Positions 37,060 through 45,088 of a DNA stretch of 56,202 nt are shown here, piece after piece. Numbering within the stretch: position 1 is the first letter of the stretch; each line of letters opens with the position of its first letter. The stretch is taken from contig NZ_BONQ01000144.1 in assembly GCF_016862795.1 (NCBI RefSeq), forward strand, positions 1 through 56,202, read 5' to 3'. The stretch comes from Dactylosporangium siamense. Lineage in GTDB: Bacteria; Actinomycetota; Actinomycetes; Mycobacteriales; Micromonosporaceae. The notes below the pieces were generated by a model. It searched no databases and had not been told where the DNA came from. It worked only from the letters and a program-made list of their open reading frames with translations. A program made the translations under genes and the position numbers.

Positions 37060-38187
37060 TCAGCCGATGCCGTCGAGGCACTCGGTGCGCAGCTTGTGCG
37101 CGAAGCGCAACAGGCCGGCGATCTCCTCCTGGCCGGCGCCCGGCGTCAGCGTCCCCCGGGCCAGCCCGAGGACGGTGCCGATGCTCTCCACGCCGCCGAG
37201 GTCGTCCCGGACCGACCGGCCGAGGGCGGACGTCGACCCGGCCGACTCGTCCCGGCAGAAGAACGCCATCTCGCACGTGCCGAGGCAGTCCGGGCTGTAC
37301 CGGGCGTCGATCGTGCTGACCGCCTTGCGCAGCTCGTCGGCGGGGCGGGTGGCCTGCTGGTCGCTGTCGTAGGCGAGGTCGAAGGACAGCCCCGCCGGCA
37401 GCGCGTCGAGGATCGACTCCAGGCGGGTGAGCCGGGACAGCTGCCGCCGCAGGACGGTCAGCTGCTTGCGCACGTCGACGAGGGTGGCGGTGGGCCGGTT
37501 GGCGAAGTTCTCCGGGCAGACGAGCACCACGTCGTGCGACACCGACTCCGGCGGGTGGCCGAGCTCGGCGAGCAGCTCGCGCATCGCCATGACGTACACC
37601 GCGGACTGGGTCGCGGCGGCGGCGGTCTTGCCCGGGTCGGCCTGACCGTCGATGACCGCGAACGACTTGATCTCCACGACGTGGAACTTGCCGCCGGCCC
37701 GGAACGCGATGAGGTCGGGCTCCAGGTACGCGTAGTAGCCCGCGATCTCCAGCCGCAGCATCGGGTGGTCGAAGAGCGTCCCCGCGTCGTCCCGCTCCGA
37801 CGCGGCCCGGGCGAGGAGCGCCTTCGTGCGGGCGTACCGGACCTCGCGGCTGGCGTTGCCGCCGACGTTGGACAGGTCGTCGTAGGCGACCTCGGGGATC
37901 GCCAGGCCGAGCCGGTCCCGCAGCAGCTGCAGCAGCTCGGCGGCGCCGTCGGCCTTCACCTGCGCCTCGAACGCGTTGCCGCGGGCGATCGCGAACCGGG
38001 ACTGGCCGAAGCCGGCGGGGAAGCCGAGCTGCCCGGCGACGGCGCCCTTGTTGACCCCGGCGGCGTCCATCAGCCCACGGCGGCCGCACCCGGGGTTGCT
38101 GGTGAGGGCCGCGATGGTGCGCGCGTTGTGGTTGCGCGGCGCCACCGTGCCGCGGATGCGGTCCAACCGGTCGACCAGTGGGTCCAT
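37060..38187 (-). CDS. RecB/Cas4-type PD-(D/E)XK nuclease with 4-Cys Fe-S site
   Basis: A 375-residue nuclease. C34 lies in NPGCGRRGLM, the Cys-x-Arg-Arg pattern at the front of Cas4, AddB and Dna2 nucleases. Active-site motifs follow: RGNAFE (69-74), D158 in EPDLIAF, E172-I-K174 in VVEIKSF, and Q194-x3-Y198. Near the end C301, C305 and C311 complete the likely 4Fe-4S ligands, with C-x3-C instead of the common C-x2-C. It should cut or resect DNA ends. ATG 38187 is 34 bp after the upstream gene; 80 bp separate it from the next. Confidence 0.87.
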   Translation of the reverse strand: MDPLVDRLDRIRGTVAPRNHNARTIAALTSNPGCGRRGLMDAAGVNKGAVAGQLGFPAGFGQSRFAIARGNAFEAQVKADGAAELLQLLRDRLGLAIPEVAYDDLSNVGGNASREVRYARTKALLARAASERDDAGTLFDHPMLRLEIAGYYAYLEPDLIAFRAGGKFHVVEIKSFAVIDGQADPGKTAAAATQSAVYVMAMRELLAELGHPPESVSHDVVLVCPENFANRPTATLVDVRKQLTVLRRQLSRLTRLESILDALPAGLSFDLAYDSDQQATRPADELRKAVSTIDARYSPDCLGTCEMAFFCRDESAGSTSALGRSVRDDLGGVESIGTVLGLARGTLTPGAGQEEIAGLLRFAHKLRTECLDGIG

Positions 38188-38221
38188 GAGCGGTCTTCTT
38201 TCGGGGAAGAATTTCGCGGTT

Positions 38222-39016
38222 TCACGTCGTGCTCGCGGTACGACGCAGTCGTTGCAGACGGGCTCCGAAGAGCGCTTCGGATCCGTCCAGGCGTTCCTGG
38301 GCCCGACTGGCCGCAGCGGTGCGGTCCGCGGTGTCGGCCTCGAGGTGCACGTCGAGCTCGGCCTGGGCCAGTTCGGCCACGGACGAGGGGGTGATCCCCG
38401 CACTGCCGGCACCGGGGATGCTCGCGGCGAACCGCCACAGCAGCCGCTGGGCGTCGTGCGCGTCCTCGGGCAGCTGCGCCACCCGCTGGGCCACCTTGAT
38501 CGCGCCGATGAGGAAGTCGACGCGGGCGCTGAGCGGTCCGACGACCCTGATCTCCAGGGGCCAGGTGGACAACGCCAGGAGCCCGCGCGCCGGGGACAGC
38601 AGGTCGGCGGTGAGCGCGGGGCACAGGTAGTACGGCCGGCCGAACGGCTGGACGCGGAACGAGCGTTCCTCGTCGCGGCGCAGGCTGGTGAGGCGCGCCG
38701 CGACCAGTTCGCCCGGGAAGAAGGCGTCGTGGACGGCGATGATGAGCTTCGGCGCGGCCGGCACCGTGAGCAGGGTCAGCGCGTGGTGCACCTGCTCACG
38801 GATCGACAGCATCGGCTTGTGCACCGGCTGCGGCGCCGGCCGGGCCTGGTCCTCCAGGTCGGCGAGGGCGTCGTCCCAGGCGTGCTCCGCCTGGCGCAGC
38901 TCGGCCCGGAGTGCTCGGGCCATGGTCCGGTCACCGGTGGTGGCGGCCCGTCGCAGCTCGCCACGCAACCGGTCGATCCGCCGCTCGAGCAGCTCGATGT
39001 GGATCGGTTCGGACAC
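38222..39016 (-). CDS. Unknown protein leading the helicase-nuclease operon
   Basis: A 264-residue protein with no family I recognise. Residues 1-58 form a charged coiled coil (LLERRIDRLRGELRRAATTGDR onward, in heptads). Residues about 68-130 may form a winged helix (SIREQVHHALTLL then AARLTSLRRDEERSF). The C-terminal part is helical. The GTG at 39016 follows a TACCGT -10-like box; two direct TTCCAGCAA copies lie just upstream at about 39035-39056. As first gene of the unit it may recognise DNA or organise the complex. Confidence 0.68.
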   Translation of the reverse strand: MSEPIHIELLERRIDRLRGELRRAATTGDRTMARALRAELRQAEHAWDDALADLEDQARPAPQPVHKPMLSIREQVHHALTLLTVPAAPKLIIAVHDAFFPGELVAARLTSLRRDEERSFRVQPFGRPYYLCPALTADLLSPARGLLALSTWPLEIRVVGPLSARVDFLIGAIKVAQRVAQLPEDAHDAQRLLWRFAASIPGAGSAGITPSSVAELAQAELDVHLEADTADRTAAASRAQERLDGSEALFGARLQRLRRTASTT

Positions 39017-39126
39017 GAACGGCACGGTAGCCGGTTCCAGCAAGTTCCAGCAAAGACCAGTGTCGGCGTGTCGTGTTGCAACTTGCGCTGAAACGGTTCG
39101 CCACTGCTCCTCGATGCGCCGTCGTT

Positions 39127-40173
39127 CTACGCCGGTACCGGTTGCGCCTGGTCCTCGAGCCGGCGGTTCGATGCCCGGGTCGGCAGTGGGATGAGCTTCG
39201 GCTTGCGCCTGGCGGCCAGGTCCTCGACCCAGCCCAGCCCGAGCACGACCAGGGTGACCAGCGCGAACACCAGCACGATCTGGAGCAGCCCGCCGTAGGG
39301 GCCGAGCAGCGAGATCCCGGCGGCGACCGCGGCCAGCCGGACCGCGGTGATCACGGCCTCGTGCCACAGGTAGATGGTCAGCGCCCGCCGGTTGACCGCC
39401 TCGACGGCCGGCTCGGCCGCACCGAGGCTCAGCGCCGCGGGGGCCGCGTTGAGCATCACCAGCAGGAAGGCGGTCGACCACAGCACGTCGGCGACCGGCA
39501 CGTCGTTCATGTCGTACCCGCGCGGCCCCGGGTGGCTGTACAGGATGAACAGCCCGATGCCACCGACCACCAGGCACGCCGGCCACAGCACCTTGCGGGA
39601 GACCCGCTGCAGGGTGCCGTCGTGGTGGGCGAAGCCGAGCATCCACATCGGCGCGTACATGAAGAAGTCGCGGACCATGCCGCCGGTGCCGTAACCGGTC
39701 TCCCACATCGTGACGAGGATCCCGAACGGCACGAGCACGGTGGGGATCGGCGCCTTCCGGAAGAGCCACAGCATGACCGGCGACAGGATGATGAACCACA
39801 GGTAGGAGCGGACGTACCAGATCTGGCTGAACCAGACCCCGCCCTTCTCCGACGTCGGCGGATCGTCCAGCGGCAGGAACCACAGGACGAGGCGCCAGGT
39901 GTGCTCCAGCCCGCCCATGAAGGACATGAGCACGACGGCGAACGCGCCCAGCACCCAGAACGGCACGACGATGCGGCGCATGCGGCGGCCGATCGCCTTC
40001 AGGCCGACGCCGTCGGCACGGTCGAGGGAGGCGGCCATGAGGGAGCCGCCGAGCGCGAACATGAGGCCCATGGCCGGGAACGCGACGGTCAGCCACGCGA
40101 ACCCCAGGGTGTGGTAGGTCACCACCCGGATGATCGCGACGGCTCGCAGGAGGTCTACGTACCGGTTCCGCAT
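39127..40173 (-). CDS. Membrane acyltransferase (acyltransferase 3 family)
   Basis: A 348-residue protein with about ten membrane helices. The N-terminal RNRYVDLLRAVAIIRVVTYH is the typical acyltransferase-3 start with catalytic-type Arg and His; QIWYVRSYLWFIILSPVML and LTIYLWHEAVIT are further family segments. It transfers acyl groups to a sugar, lipid or polymer at the membrane. A 110-bp gap with direct repeats separates it from the helicase-nuclease operon on the same strand, so it is probably a separate unit. Confidence 0.88.
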   Translation of the reverse strand: MRNRYVDLLRAVAIIRVVTYHTLGFAWLTVAFPAMGLMFALGGSLMAASLDRADGVGLKAIGRRMRRIVVPFWVLGAFAVVLMSFMGGLEHTWRLVLWFLPLDDPPTSEKGGVWFSQIWYVRSYLWFIILSPVMLWLFRKAPIPTVLVPFGILVTMWETGYGTGGMVRDFFMYAPMWMLGFAHHDGTLQRVSRKVLWPACLVVGGIGLFILYSHPGPRGYDMNDVPVADVLWSTAFLLVMLNAAPAALSLGAAEPAVEAVNRRALTIYLWHEAVITAVRLAAVAAGISLLGPYGGLLQIVLVFALVTLVVLGLGWVEDLAARRKPKLIPLPTRASNRRLEDQAQPVPA

Positions 40174-40303
40174 CCCCTACAGGTTGCCCTGACGCTCTTA
40201 ACGGCAACCTTGGTTCAGCTCAAAATTGGCTGTGTTTCTTCTCAAAGATCCTAGGGAGGACAAGCCGTAACTCTTCTGGCAATCGACACTGTTCACCCGC
40301 ATC

Positions 40304-40792
40304 TCACCCGATTGCCACTTTATCGAGCGCCTCACGGAGCGACTCGAAGTCGAAGCCGCCCTCATGCGGCACGCCGTTCACGAAGAACGCGGGCGTCCCA
40401 CGCACCCCGGCGGACCGGCCGGCGGCCAGGTCGTTGTCGACCCGCTGGTAGTGCGCGCGGGTCCCGCCGGTGCCCGGGAGGCCGAACTGCTCCGCGTACC
40501 GGGACAGGTCCGTGTCCTCCAGGCTGTCCTGGTGGGACAGCAGCAGCGCGTGCATGCCCCAGAACGAGCCGGCGTCGGCGGCCGCCTCCGCGAGCAGCGC
40601 CGCCGGCATCGCCCGCGGGTGCTTGTCGACGAGCGGGAAGTGCCGGAACGCGAACCGCAGCCGCCCGGCGAAGTGCAGCTGCAGGCGCTCCACCACGCCG
40701 AATGCCCGGCCCGAGTACGGGCACTGGTAGTCCCCGTACTCGAGCAGGGTCAGCGGTGCGTCGGCCGGGCCTTGAACATGGTCGGTGTCCAT
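40304..40792 (-). CDS. DsbA-family thioredoxin-fold protein with CPYS site
   Basis: A 162-residue DsbA-like protein. The fold is complete: DAPLTLLEYGDYQCPYSG, helical insert, and the cis-Pro loop RGTPAFFVNG. The active site is C24-P-Y-S27, so the resolving Cys of the usual C-P-Y-C pair is missing. Such a monothiol form cannot perform a normal disulfide cycle by itself but can form mixed disulfides or act as an isomerase. No signal peptide is seen, so it is cytoplasmic. It lies 27 bp downstream of the EF-Tu paralogue. Confidence 0.88.
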   Translation of the reverse strand: MDTDHVQGPADAPLTLLEYGDYQCPYSGRAFGVVERLQLHFAGRLRFAFRHFPLVDKHPRAMPAALLAEAAADAGSFWGMHALLLSHQDSLEDTDLSRYAEQFGLPGTGGTRAHYQRVDNDLAAGRSAGVRGTPAFFVNGVPHEGGFDFESLREALDKVAIG

Positions 40793-40819
40793 ACCGACCA
40801 GTGCCCACCTCGGACTCCC

Positions 40820-42007
40820 TTAGTCGAGGAGTTCCGTGACCGTGCCGGCGGCGACGGTGCGACCACCCTCGCGGACGGCGAACCCGAGGCCTTCGGCCAT
40901 GGCGACCGGCTTGCCCAGTTCGACCGTCAGGTCGACGGTGTCGCCGGGCATGACCATCGTGACCTCGCCCAGGTCGACCGACCCGACCACGTCCGTGGTC
41001 CGGAAGAAGAACTGCGGCCGGTAGTTGGCGAAGAACGGCGTGTGCCGGCCTCCTTCCTTCGTGGTGAGCGCGTACACGTGGGCGGTGAACCGGCGGTGCG
41101 GCGAGACCGACCCCGGCAGCGCGACGACCTGGCCCCGCTGCACGTCGCCGCGGCGGATGCCGCGCAGCAGCAGCGCCGCGTTGTCGCCCGCCTCGGCCTG
41201 CTCGAGCTGCCGGCCGAACGTCTCCAGGCCGGTCACCACGCTGGACCGGGTGGGGCCCAGCCCGACGACCTCGACCGGGGCGTTGAGCCGCAGCGTGCCG
41301 CGCTCGACCGCGCCGGTGACGACGGTGCCACGCCCGGTGATCGTGAGCACGTTCTCGATCGGCATCAGGAACGGCTCGGCGAGCACCCGGTCGGGCACCG
41401 GGACATACCGGTCGACCGCGTCGAGCAGGTCGAGCACCGACCGCACGCCGGCCGGGTCGCCCTTGAGCGCCCGCAGCGCGGACACCCGGACGACCGGCAC
41501 GTCGTCACCGGGGAACCCGTAGCCGCTGAGCAGCTCGCGGATCTCCAGCTCGATGAGGTCGAGCAGCTCGGCGTCGTCGACCGCGTCGGCCTTGTTCATC
41601 GCCACGACCAGGTGGGGCACGCCGATGCGCCGCGCGAGCAGGACGTGCTCGCGCGTCTGCGGCATGACCCCGTCGACCGCGCTGACCACCAGGATCGCAC
41701 CGTCGACCTGGGCCGCACCGGTGATCATGTTCTTCACGTAGTCGGCGTGGCCGGGCATGTCGACGTGGGCGTAGTGCCTGGTCGCGGTCTCGTACTCGAC
41801 GTGGGCGATGTTGATGGTGATGCCCCGGCTGATCTCCTCCGGCGCCCGGTCGATCCCCTCGAACGAGGTGTACCGGTTGACGGTCGGGTAGCGCTCGGCG
41901 AGCACCTTGGTGATCGCGGCGGTCAGGGTCGTCTTGCCGTGGTCGACGTGACCCATGGTGCCGATGTTGAGGTGGGGTTTGTTCCTCGTGAACGTCTGCT
42001 TGGCCAT
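40820..42007 (-). CDS. Elongation factor Tu paralogue
   Basis: A 395-residue EF-Tu. GTPase motifs are GHVDHGKT (19-26), RGITI (61-65), DMPGH (83-87) and NKAD (138-141). Canonical bacterial EF-Tu reads DCPGH and NKCD, so both Cys are replaced (Met, Ala). Domains 2 and 3 are full length, ending in [16 protein letters not shown]. The gene stands alone, not beside fusA and rpsG, and so is probably a second copy like the divergent tuf genes of Streptomyces. GTP-dependent delivery of aminoacyl-tRNA is expected. It has its own promoter and a leader of about 200 bases. Confidence 0.92.
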   Translation of the reverse strand: MAKQTFTRNKPHLNIGTMGHVDHGKTTLTAAITKVLAERYPTVNRYTSFEGIDRAPEEISRGITINIAHVEYETATRHYAHVDMPGHADYVKNMITGAAQVDGAILVVSAVDGVMPQTREHVLLARRIGVPHLVVAMNKADAVDDAELLDLIELEIRELLSGYGFPGDDVPVVRVSALRALKGDPAGVRSVLDLLDAVDRYVPVPDRVLAEPFLMPIENVLTITGRGTVVTGAVERGTLRLNAPVEVVGLGPTRSSVVTGLETFGRQLEQAEAGDNAALLLRGIRRGDVQRGQVVALPGSVSPHRRFTAHVYALTTKEGGRHTPFFANYRPQFFFRTTDVVGSVDLGEVTMVMPGDTVDLTVELGKPVAMAEGLGFAVREGGRTVAAGTVTELLD

Positions 42008-42079
42008 CTGACACTCCACAGTGGATGTGTGGTGGGTGTGCAGAACCGCGCGGCCACCGTCGTGAAGGGTGGCCGGACC

Positions 42080-42123
42080 ACCCTCCTCCGTAGGTTCCGC
42101 ATGAAAGGCTGCGGGAGGAGGGT
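42080..42123 (-). promoter_or_regulatory. Hairpin in the EF-Tu leader
   Basis: ACCCTCCTCC at 42080-42089 pairs perfectly with GGAGGAGGGT at 42114-42123. On the transcribed strand the right-hand arm is Shine-Dalgarno-like in complement, about 75 bases before the start codon. It could fold in the leader and influence expression. Confidence 0.5.
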
Positions 42124-42212
42124 CAGCTTCGTAGCGCCGAGGCGCACGCGACCGCGGAGCCGGTGGCCGATAGGCCCGACTCGAAGAACGCGGTCGTGGT
42201 GATCACGCTGGA

Positions 42213-42241
42213 AAGATAGCTCGCCGTCACTCCAGCGACAA
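42213..42241 (-). promoter_or_regulatory. Promoter of the EF-Tu gene
   Basis: On the minus strand TTGTCG (42241-42236) and TATCTT (42218-42213) are separated by exactly 17 bases. Transcription should start near 42206, giving a leader of about 200 bases. Confidence 0.7.
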
Positions 42242-42255
42242 CCGGTTTACCGTCC

Positions 42256-42363
42256 GGCAGGTTTGCTGCTTCGGCAGGTGTACTGCGTGGGCAGGTGTAC
42301 TGCTTCGGCAGGTGTACTGCTTCGGCAGGTGTACTGCTTCGGCAGGTTTACTGCTTGGGCAGG
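42256..42363. repeat. 17-bp tandem repeat entering a gene end
   Basis: Six units of GGCAGGTGTACTGCTTC type, plus a partial seventh. Units three to five are identical. The array begins in the last codons and TAA stop (42348-42350) of the leftward FHA gene and extends 92 bp past it. A mutation of the stop would add repeats of the 17-bp unit in shifting frames. Confidence 0.94.
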
Positions 42364-43430
42364 CGCAGGGCGATCGTGGGCGCGTCGGCCATGACGGAGT
42401 TGGGGGCGCCGCCCTTGGCGACCGACGACGGCGGGCGGTCCGCGCGGCCGACGGTGACCTCGGGGTAGAGCTCGACCTCGTCCCACTCCCCCATCGCCTT
42501 GGGCTCACCCCGGTGCAGGTCGACCTCGCGGGGCGGGACCGAGGAGCCGGTGCGGGCCAGGACCGCGGCGCCGTTGGTGCTGACGTCGGTGACCAGGACC
42601 ATGCCGTCGCGCAGTTCGAGGCGGACGTGGTTGCGGCTGACCCGGCGGGTCGACTCGTCGTTGAGCCAGTTGCCGATGGTGATGCCGCCCGGCTCGTCCG
42701 GGGCCCGGCCGACGACGACCGGGCGGGCCGCGGTCAGCGGGAAGCGGGCGCGCACGATGCCGTCGATGCGCACCGCCATCGTGATCGCCGGCGGCCGGGG
42801 ACCGGCGTCGATCAGCCGGTCGCCGTGCCGCGGGCACAGCGGGGCGCCACTGGGCAGCGCGGGTGGTGGCTGTCCGGCACCGGCGGCGGGCGGCCGGCCG
42901 AGCGTCGGGCAGTCGGCGGCCGGGCAGCGCCAGAACCGGGCGAGCACCGGGTGCGGCCGCGGCGACGAGCCGGTCGACGGGGCCAGGGCCAGCTCCATCC
43001 CGCCGGCCGCGCCGGTGGTGAGGTAGACCGGGCCGGGGTGGCCGGGCAGCGGGGTGCGGCTGATCAGGGGCAGGCCGGTGAGCGCGGCCGCCTCCCGGAC
43101 CCGGGCACCGGTCCGGGCGCCGGGCGGCAGCATCTCGATCAGCCCGTCGTCGGACCACCGGCGCAGCACCATGCGCTCGTTGGAGGTGAAGTCGGTGTCG
43201 GACATGGCGCCGCGTTCGGCGACGGCATACAGGGCGACGTTGCCGTCGCCGAGCTGCCGGCTGAGCGCGTCGACGAACATGCCGAGGCGCAGCAGGGAGG
43301 CGGGGCGACCGCCGTCGAGGTCGACGCTGCGGGCAGCCTCCACCAGGTCGATGACCCCACCGACAGCGAGGGGGTCGACACTCAGTCTCCGCTCGACCGC
43401 GTCGAGCGCACGGCTGGTTTCGAATCGCAC
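42348..43430 (-). CDS. FHA-domain protein with zinc-ribbon-like site
   Basis: A 360-residue protein. The N-terminal 150 residues match no family I know. C169, C174, C199 and H202 could bind zinc. An FHA domain follows (about 236-330) with VVVGRAPDE (Gly-Arg), SRNH at 265-268 and TNG near 286, the residues that hold phosphothreonine. It may read phosphorylation by a Ser/Thr kinase such as the PASTA kinase in this window. The GTG at 43430 is preferred; a GATAAC -10-like box just upstream suggests leaderless expression. GTG 43448 is possible. Confidence 0.8.
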   Translation of the reverse strand: MRFETSRALDAVERRLSVDPLAVGGVIDLVEAARSVDLDGGRPASLLRLGMFVDALSRQLGDGNVALYAVAERGAMSDTDFTSNERMVLRRWSDDGLIEMLPPGARTGARVREAAALTGLPLISRTPLPGHPGPVYLTTGAAGGMELALAPSTGSSPRPHPVLARFWRCPAADCPTLGRPPAAGAGQPPPALPSGAPLCPRHGDRLIDAGPRPPAITMAVRIDGIVRARFPLTAARPVVVGRAPDEPGGITIGNWLNDESTRRVSRNHVRLELRDGMVLVTDVSTNGAAVLARTGSSVPPREVDLHRGEPKAMGEWDEVELYPEVTVGRADRPPSSVAKGGAPNSVMADAPTIALRLPKQ

Positions 43431-43479
43431 CCGGTTATCATGTCGCACCTGCGCCGCCGGTTCGACCCGGCATTGCCGC

Positions 43480-43520
43480 AAAGCCGCCGTCGACCACCTC
43501 TGCGGCCGACGGCGGGCTTT
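43480..43520 (-). terminator. Terminator after the proC-DUF2199 unit
   Basis: AAAGCCGCCGTCG pairs with CGACGGCGGGCTTT with one bulge and a 14-base loop. On the minus strand it ends in CTTT. It is 178 bp after the DUF2199 stop and 50 bp before the FHA gene start. Confidence 0.65.
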
Positions 43521-43697
43521 ACGCCGCGCTCGTCGGCTGGGGAAGGGCACCGAGCGCGGGACACGTGACGAGCGGGGGGCCACCGGTCACGGTTTGCATC
43601 AGCTTCACTGCAGGTAACGGTACGGGCAGCACACCGTGTCGGATACCGGTGAATACCTGAATGAACGAAGTGTCAGCCGGGGCGTCCAGGGACGTCC

Positions 43698-44213
43698 TCA
43701 GGCGCCGCACGCGGCGGCGATGGCCGGCAGTTCGTGCGCGTCGATGCCCTCGCGCTGCCGCACCGCGAGGGGATGCTCGTGCGCCCGGAGCTCCACCAGG
43801 GGCCGCAGGCCGGGCCGGCGCGTGTGCACCCGGACCTTCAGGCGCAGGGTCTCCGGGTAGCCGGGGATGCGGTTGGCCAGCTGGCCGAAGAACGGCGGCT
43901 CGGCGGCCCGGTCCGGGTCCTCCCACTGCTCGACGGCCCGGGCGAAGCCGGCCGCGCTGAGGCTGGCCCAGACGCTGTAGGTCAGCGCGTCCTGGGCGCC
44001 GCGGACCGGGACCTCGATCAGGCCACGGATGAAGAAGTGCTGCTCATCGAGATCGGGCAGTTCGACGAAGCACAGCTCCTCCTCGAGGAACGATGCTCCG
44101 CCGACGCCGGGGACGGCCCAGGTGTCAGGGGCGGAGAACGACCACATGCTCGGCACGTCGCCGAGGTCCACGCCGCAACACGCGCAAGTGATGACGGTCA
44201 CCGGGAGATTCAA
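43698..44213 (-). CDS. DUF2199-family protein
   Basis: A 171-residue protein. Near the N terminus CACCGVDLGDVPSMWSFSAPD has the paired Cys and following aromatic pattern of DUF2199, and DEQHFFIRGLIEVPV is a further family segment. Function unknown. The TTG at 44213 overlaps the proC stop (TTGA), which suggests coupled translation; GTG 44201 is the alternative. Confidence 0.82.
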   Translation of the reverse strand: MNLPVTVITCACCGVDLGDVPSMWSFSAPDTWAVPGVGGASFLEEELCFVELPDLDEQHFFIRGLIEVPVRGAQDALTYSVWASLSAAGFARAVEQWEDPDRAAEPPFFGQLANRIPGYPETLRLKVRVHTRRPGLRPLVELRAHEHPLAVRQREGIDAHELPAIAAACGA

Positions 44214-45016
44214 CCACTCTGCGCGGCGAGCTCCCGGGCGCGGTCGCGGGCGGCTTCGAGCGCGGCCAGGAACGCCGCCCTGACCCCGTGGTTCTCCAGC
44301 TCGCGGATCGCGTTGATGGTGGTGCCGGCCGGCGACGTCACGGCCTCGCGGAGCTTCACCGGATGCTCGCCGGACTCCCGCAGCATCACCGCCGAGCCGA
44401 TCGCGGTCTGCACGATGAGGTCGTGTGCCACCTGGCGGGGCAGGCCGAGCAGGATGCCGGCGTCGGTCATCGCCTCGACCAGGAAGTAGAAGTAGGCGGG
44501 GCCGGAGCCGGACAGCGCGGTCACCGCGTCCTGCTGGGACTCGGGGACCCGGATGGTGCGGCCGAGCGGCCGGAACATCTCCTCGGTGAGGGCGAGGTGC
44601 TCGGCGGTGGCGTGCGGGCCGGCCGAGATCGCGGTCATCGCCTCGTCGACCAGCGCCGGGGTGTTGGTCATGACCCGGACCACCGGGGTGCCCTCGGGCA
44701 GGTGCCGGGCGAAGAACGCGGTGGGCAGGCCGGCGCAGAGCGACACGACGAGCTTGCCGGCCGGCAGCTTCGGGCCGAGGTCCGCCAGGAGCACCCCGGC
44801 GTCCTGCGGCTTCACCGCGACGGTGAGCACGTCGGCCTCGAGCATCGCGGTCTCGTTGTCCACGACCTTGATGCCGTAGCGCTCGGCCAGCTCCTGGGCC
44901 CGCTCGGGGCGGCGGGCGGTGGCGAGGAGGCGGTCGGCCGACCAGCCGGCCCGCAGCAGCCCCGACAGCAGCACCTCACCGAGCTTGCCGGCACCGAAGA
45001 CGGCGATGGTCCGCAC
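44210..45016 (-). CDS. Pyrroline-5-carboxylate reductase
   Basis: A 268-residue NAD(P)H enzyme that makes the last step of proline synthesis. The N-terminal nucleotide site is IAVFGAGKLGEVLLSGLL; conserved segments include AVKPQDAGVLL, VRVMTNTPALVDE, TALSGSGPAYFYFLVEAM and the C-terminal EAVTSPAGTTINAIRELE. The GTG at 45016 has GGGAG upstream. It sits after a strong terminator that ends the phosphofructokinase transcript. Confidence 0.93.
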   Translation of the reverse strand: MRTIAVFGAGKLGEVLLSGLLRAGWSADRLLATARRPERAQELAERYGIKVVDNETAMLEADVLTVAVKPQDAGVLLADLGPKLPAGKLVVSLCAGLPTAFFARHLPEGTPVVRVMTNTPALVDEAMTAISAGPHATAEHLALTEEMFRPLGRTIRVPESQQDAVTALSGSGPAYFYFLVEAMTDAGILLGLPRQVAHDLIVQTAIGSAVMLRESGEHPVKLREAVTSPAGTTINAIRELENHGVRAAFLAALEAARDRARELAAQSG

Positions 45017-45046
45017 GAACTCACTCCCTAGGTTGGCGACGCACCG

Positions 45047-45079
45047 CGGCCCGGCCCCGGTCCAACCGGGGCCGGGCCG
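45047..45079 (-). terminator. Terminator of the phosphofructokinase gene
   Basis: A perfect 14-bp GC stem (CGGCCCGGCCCCGG and its complement) with a TCCAA loop begins ten bases after the phosphofructokinase stop and ends 30 bp before the proC start. Confidence 0.85.
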
Positions 45080-45088
45080 TGACGGGGA

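Larger units (their letters stand above)
42008..42347. other. Leader of the EF-Tu gene plus tandem repeat zone
   Basis: This gap holds, in order from the EF-Tu start: a hairpin (42080-42123), a sigma-70-like promoter (42213-42241), and a 17-bp tandem array that runs into the end of the FHA gene. No gene is supported in it. Confidence 0.8.

Noticed and set aside
37060-38187. True Cas4 of a CRISPR system
   Set aside because: The protein shares the RecB/Cas4 nuclease and Fe-S motifs but is longer, has altered Cys spacing, and has no cas1, cas2 or repeat array near it.
42256-42363. CRISPR array
   Set aside because: Units are contiguous 17-mers with no spacers and no cas genes apart from a Cas4-like nuclease elsewhere that belongs to a helicase operon.
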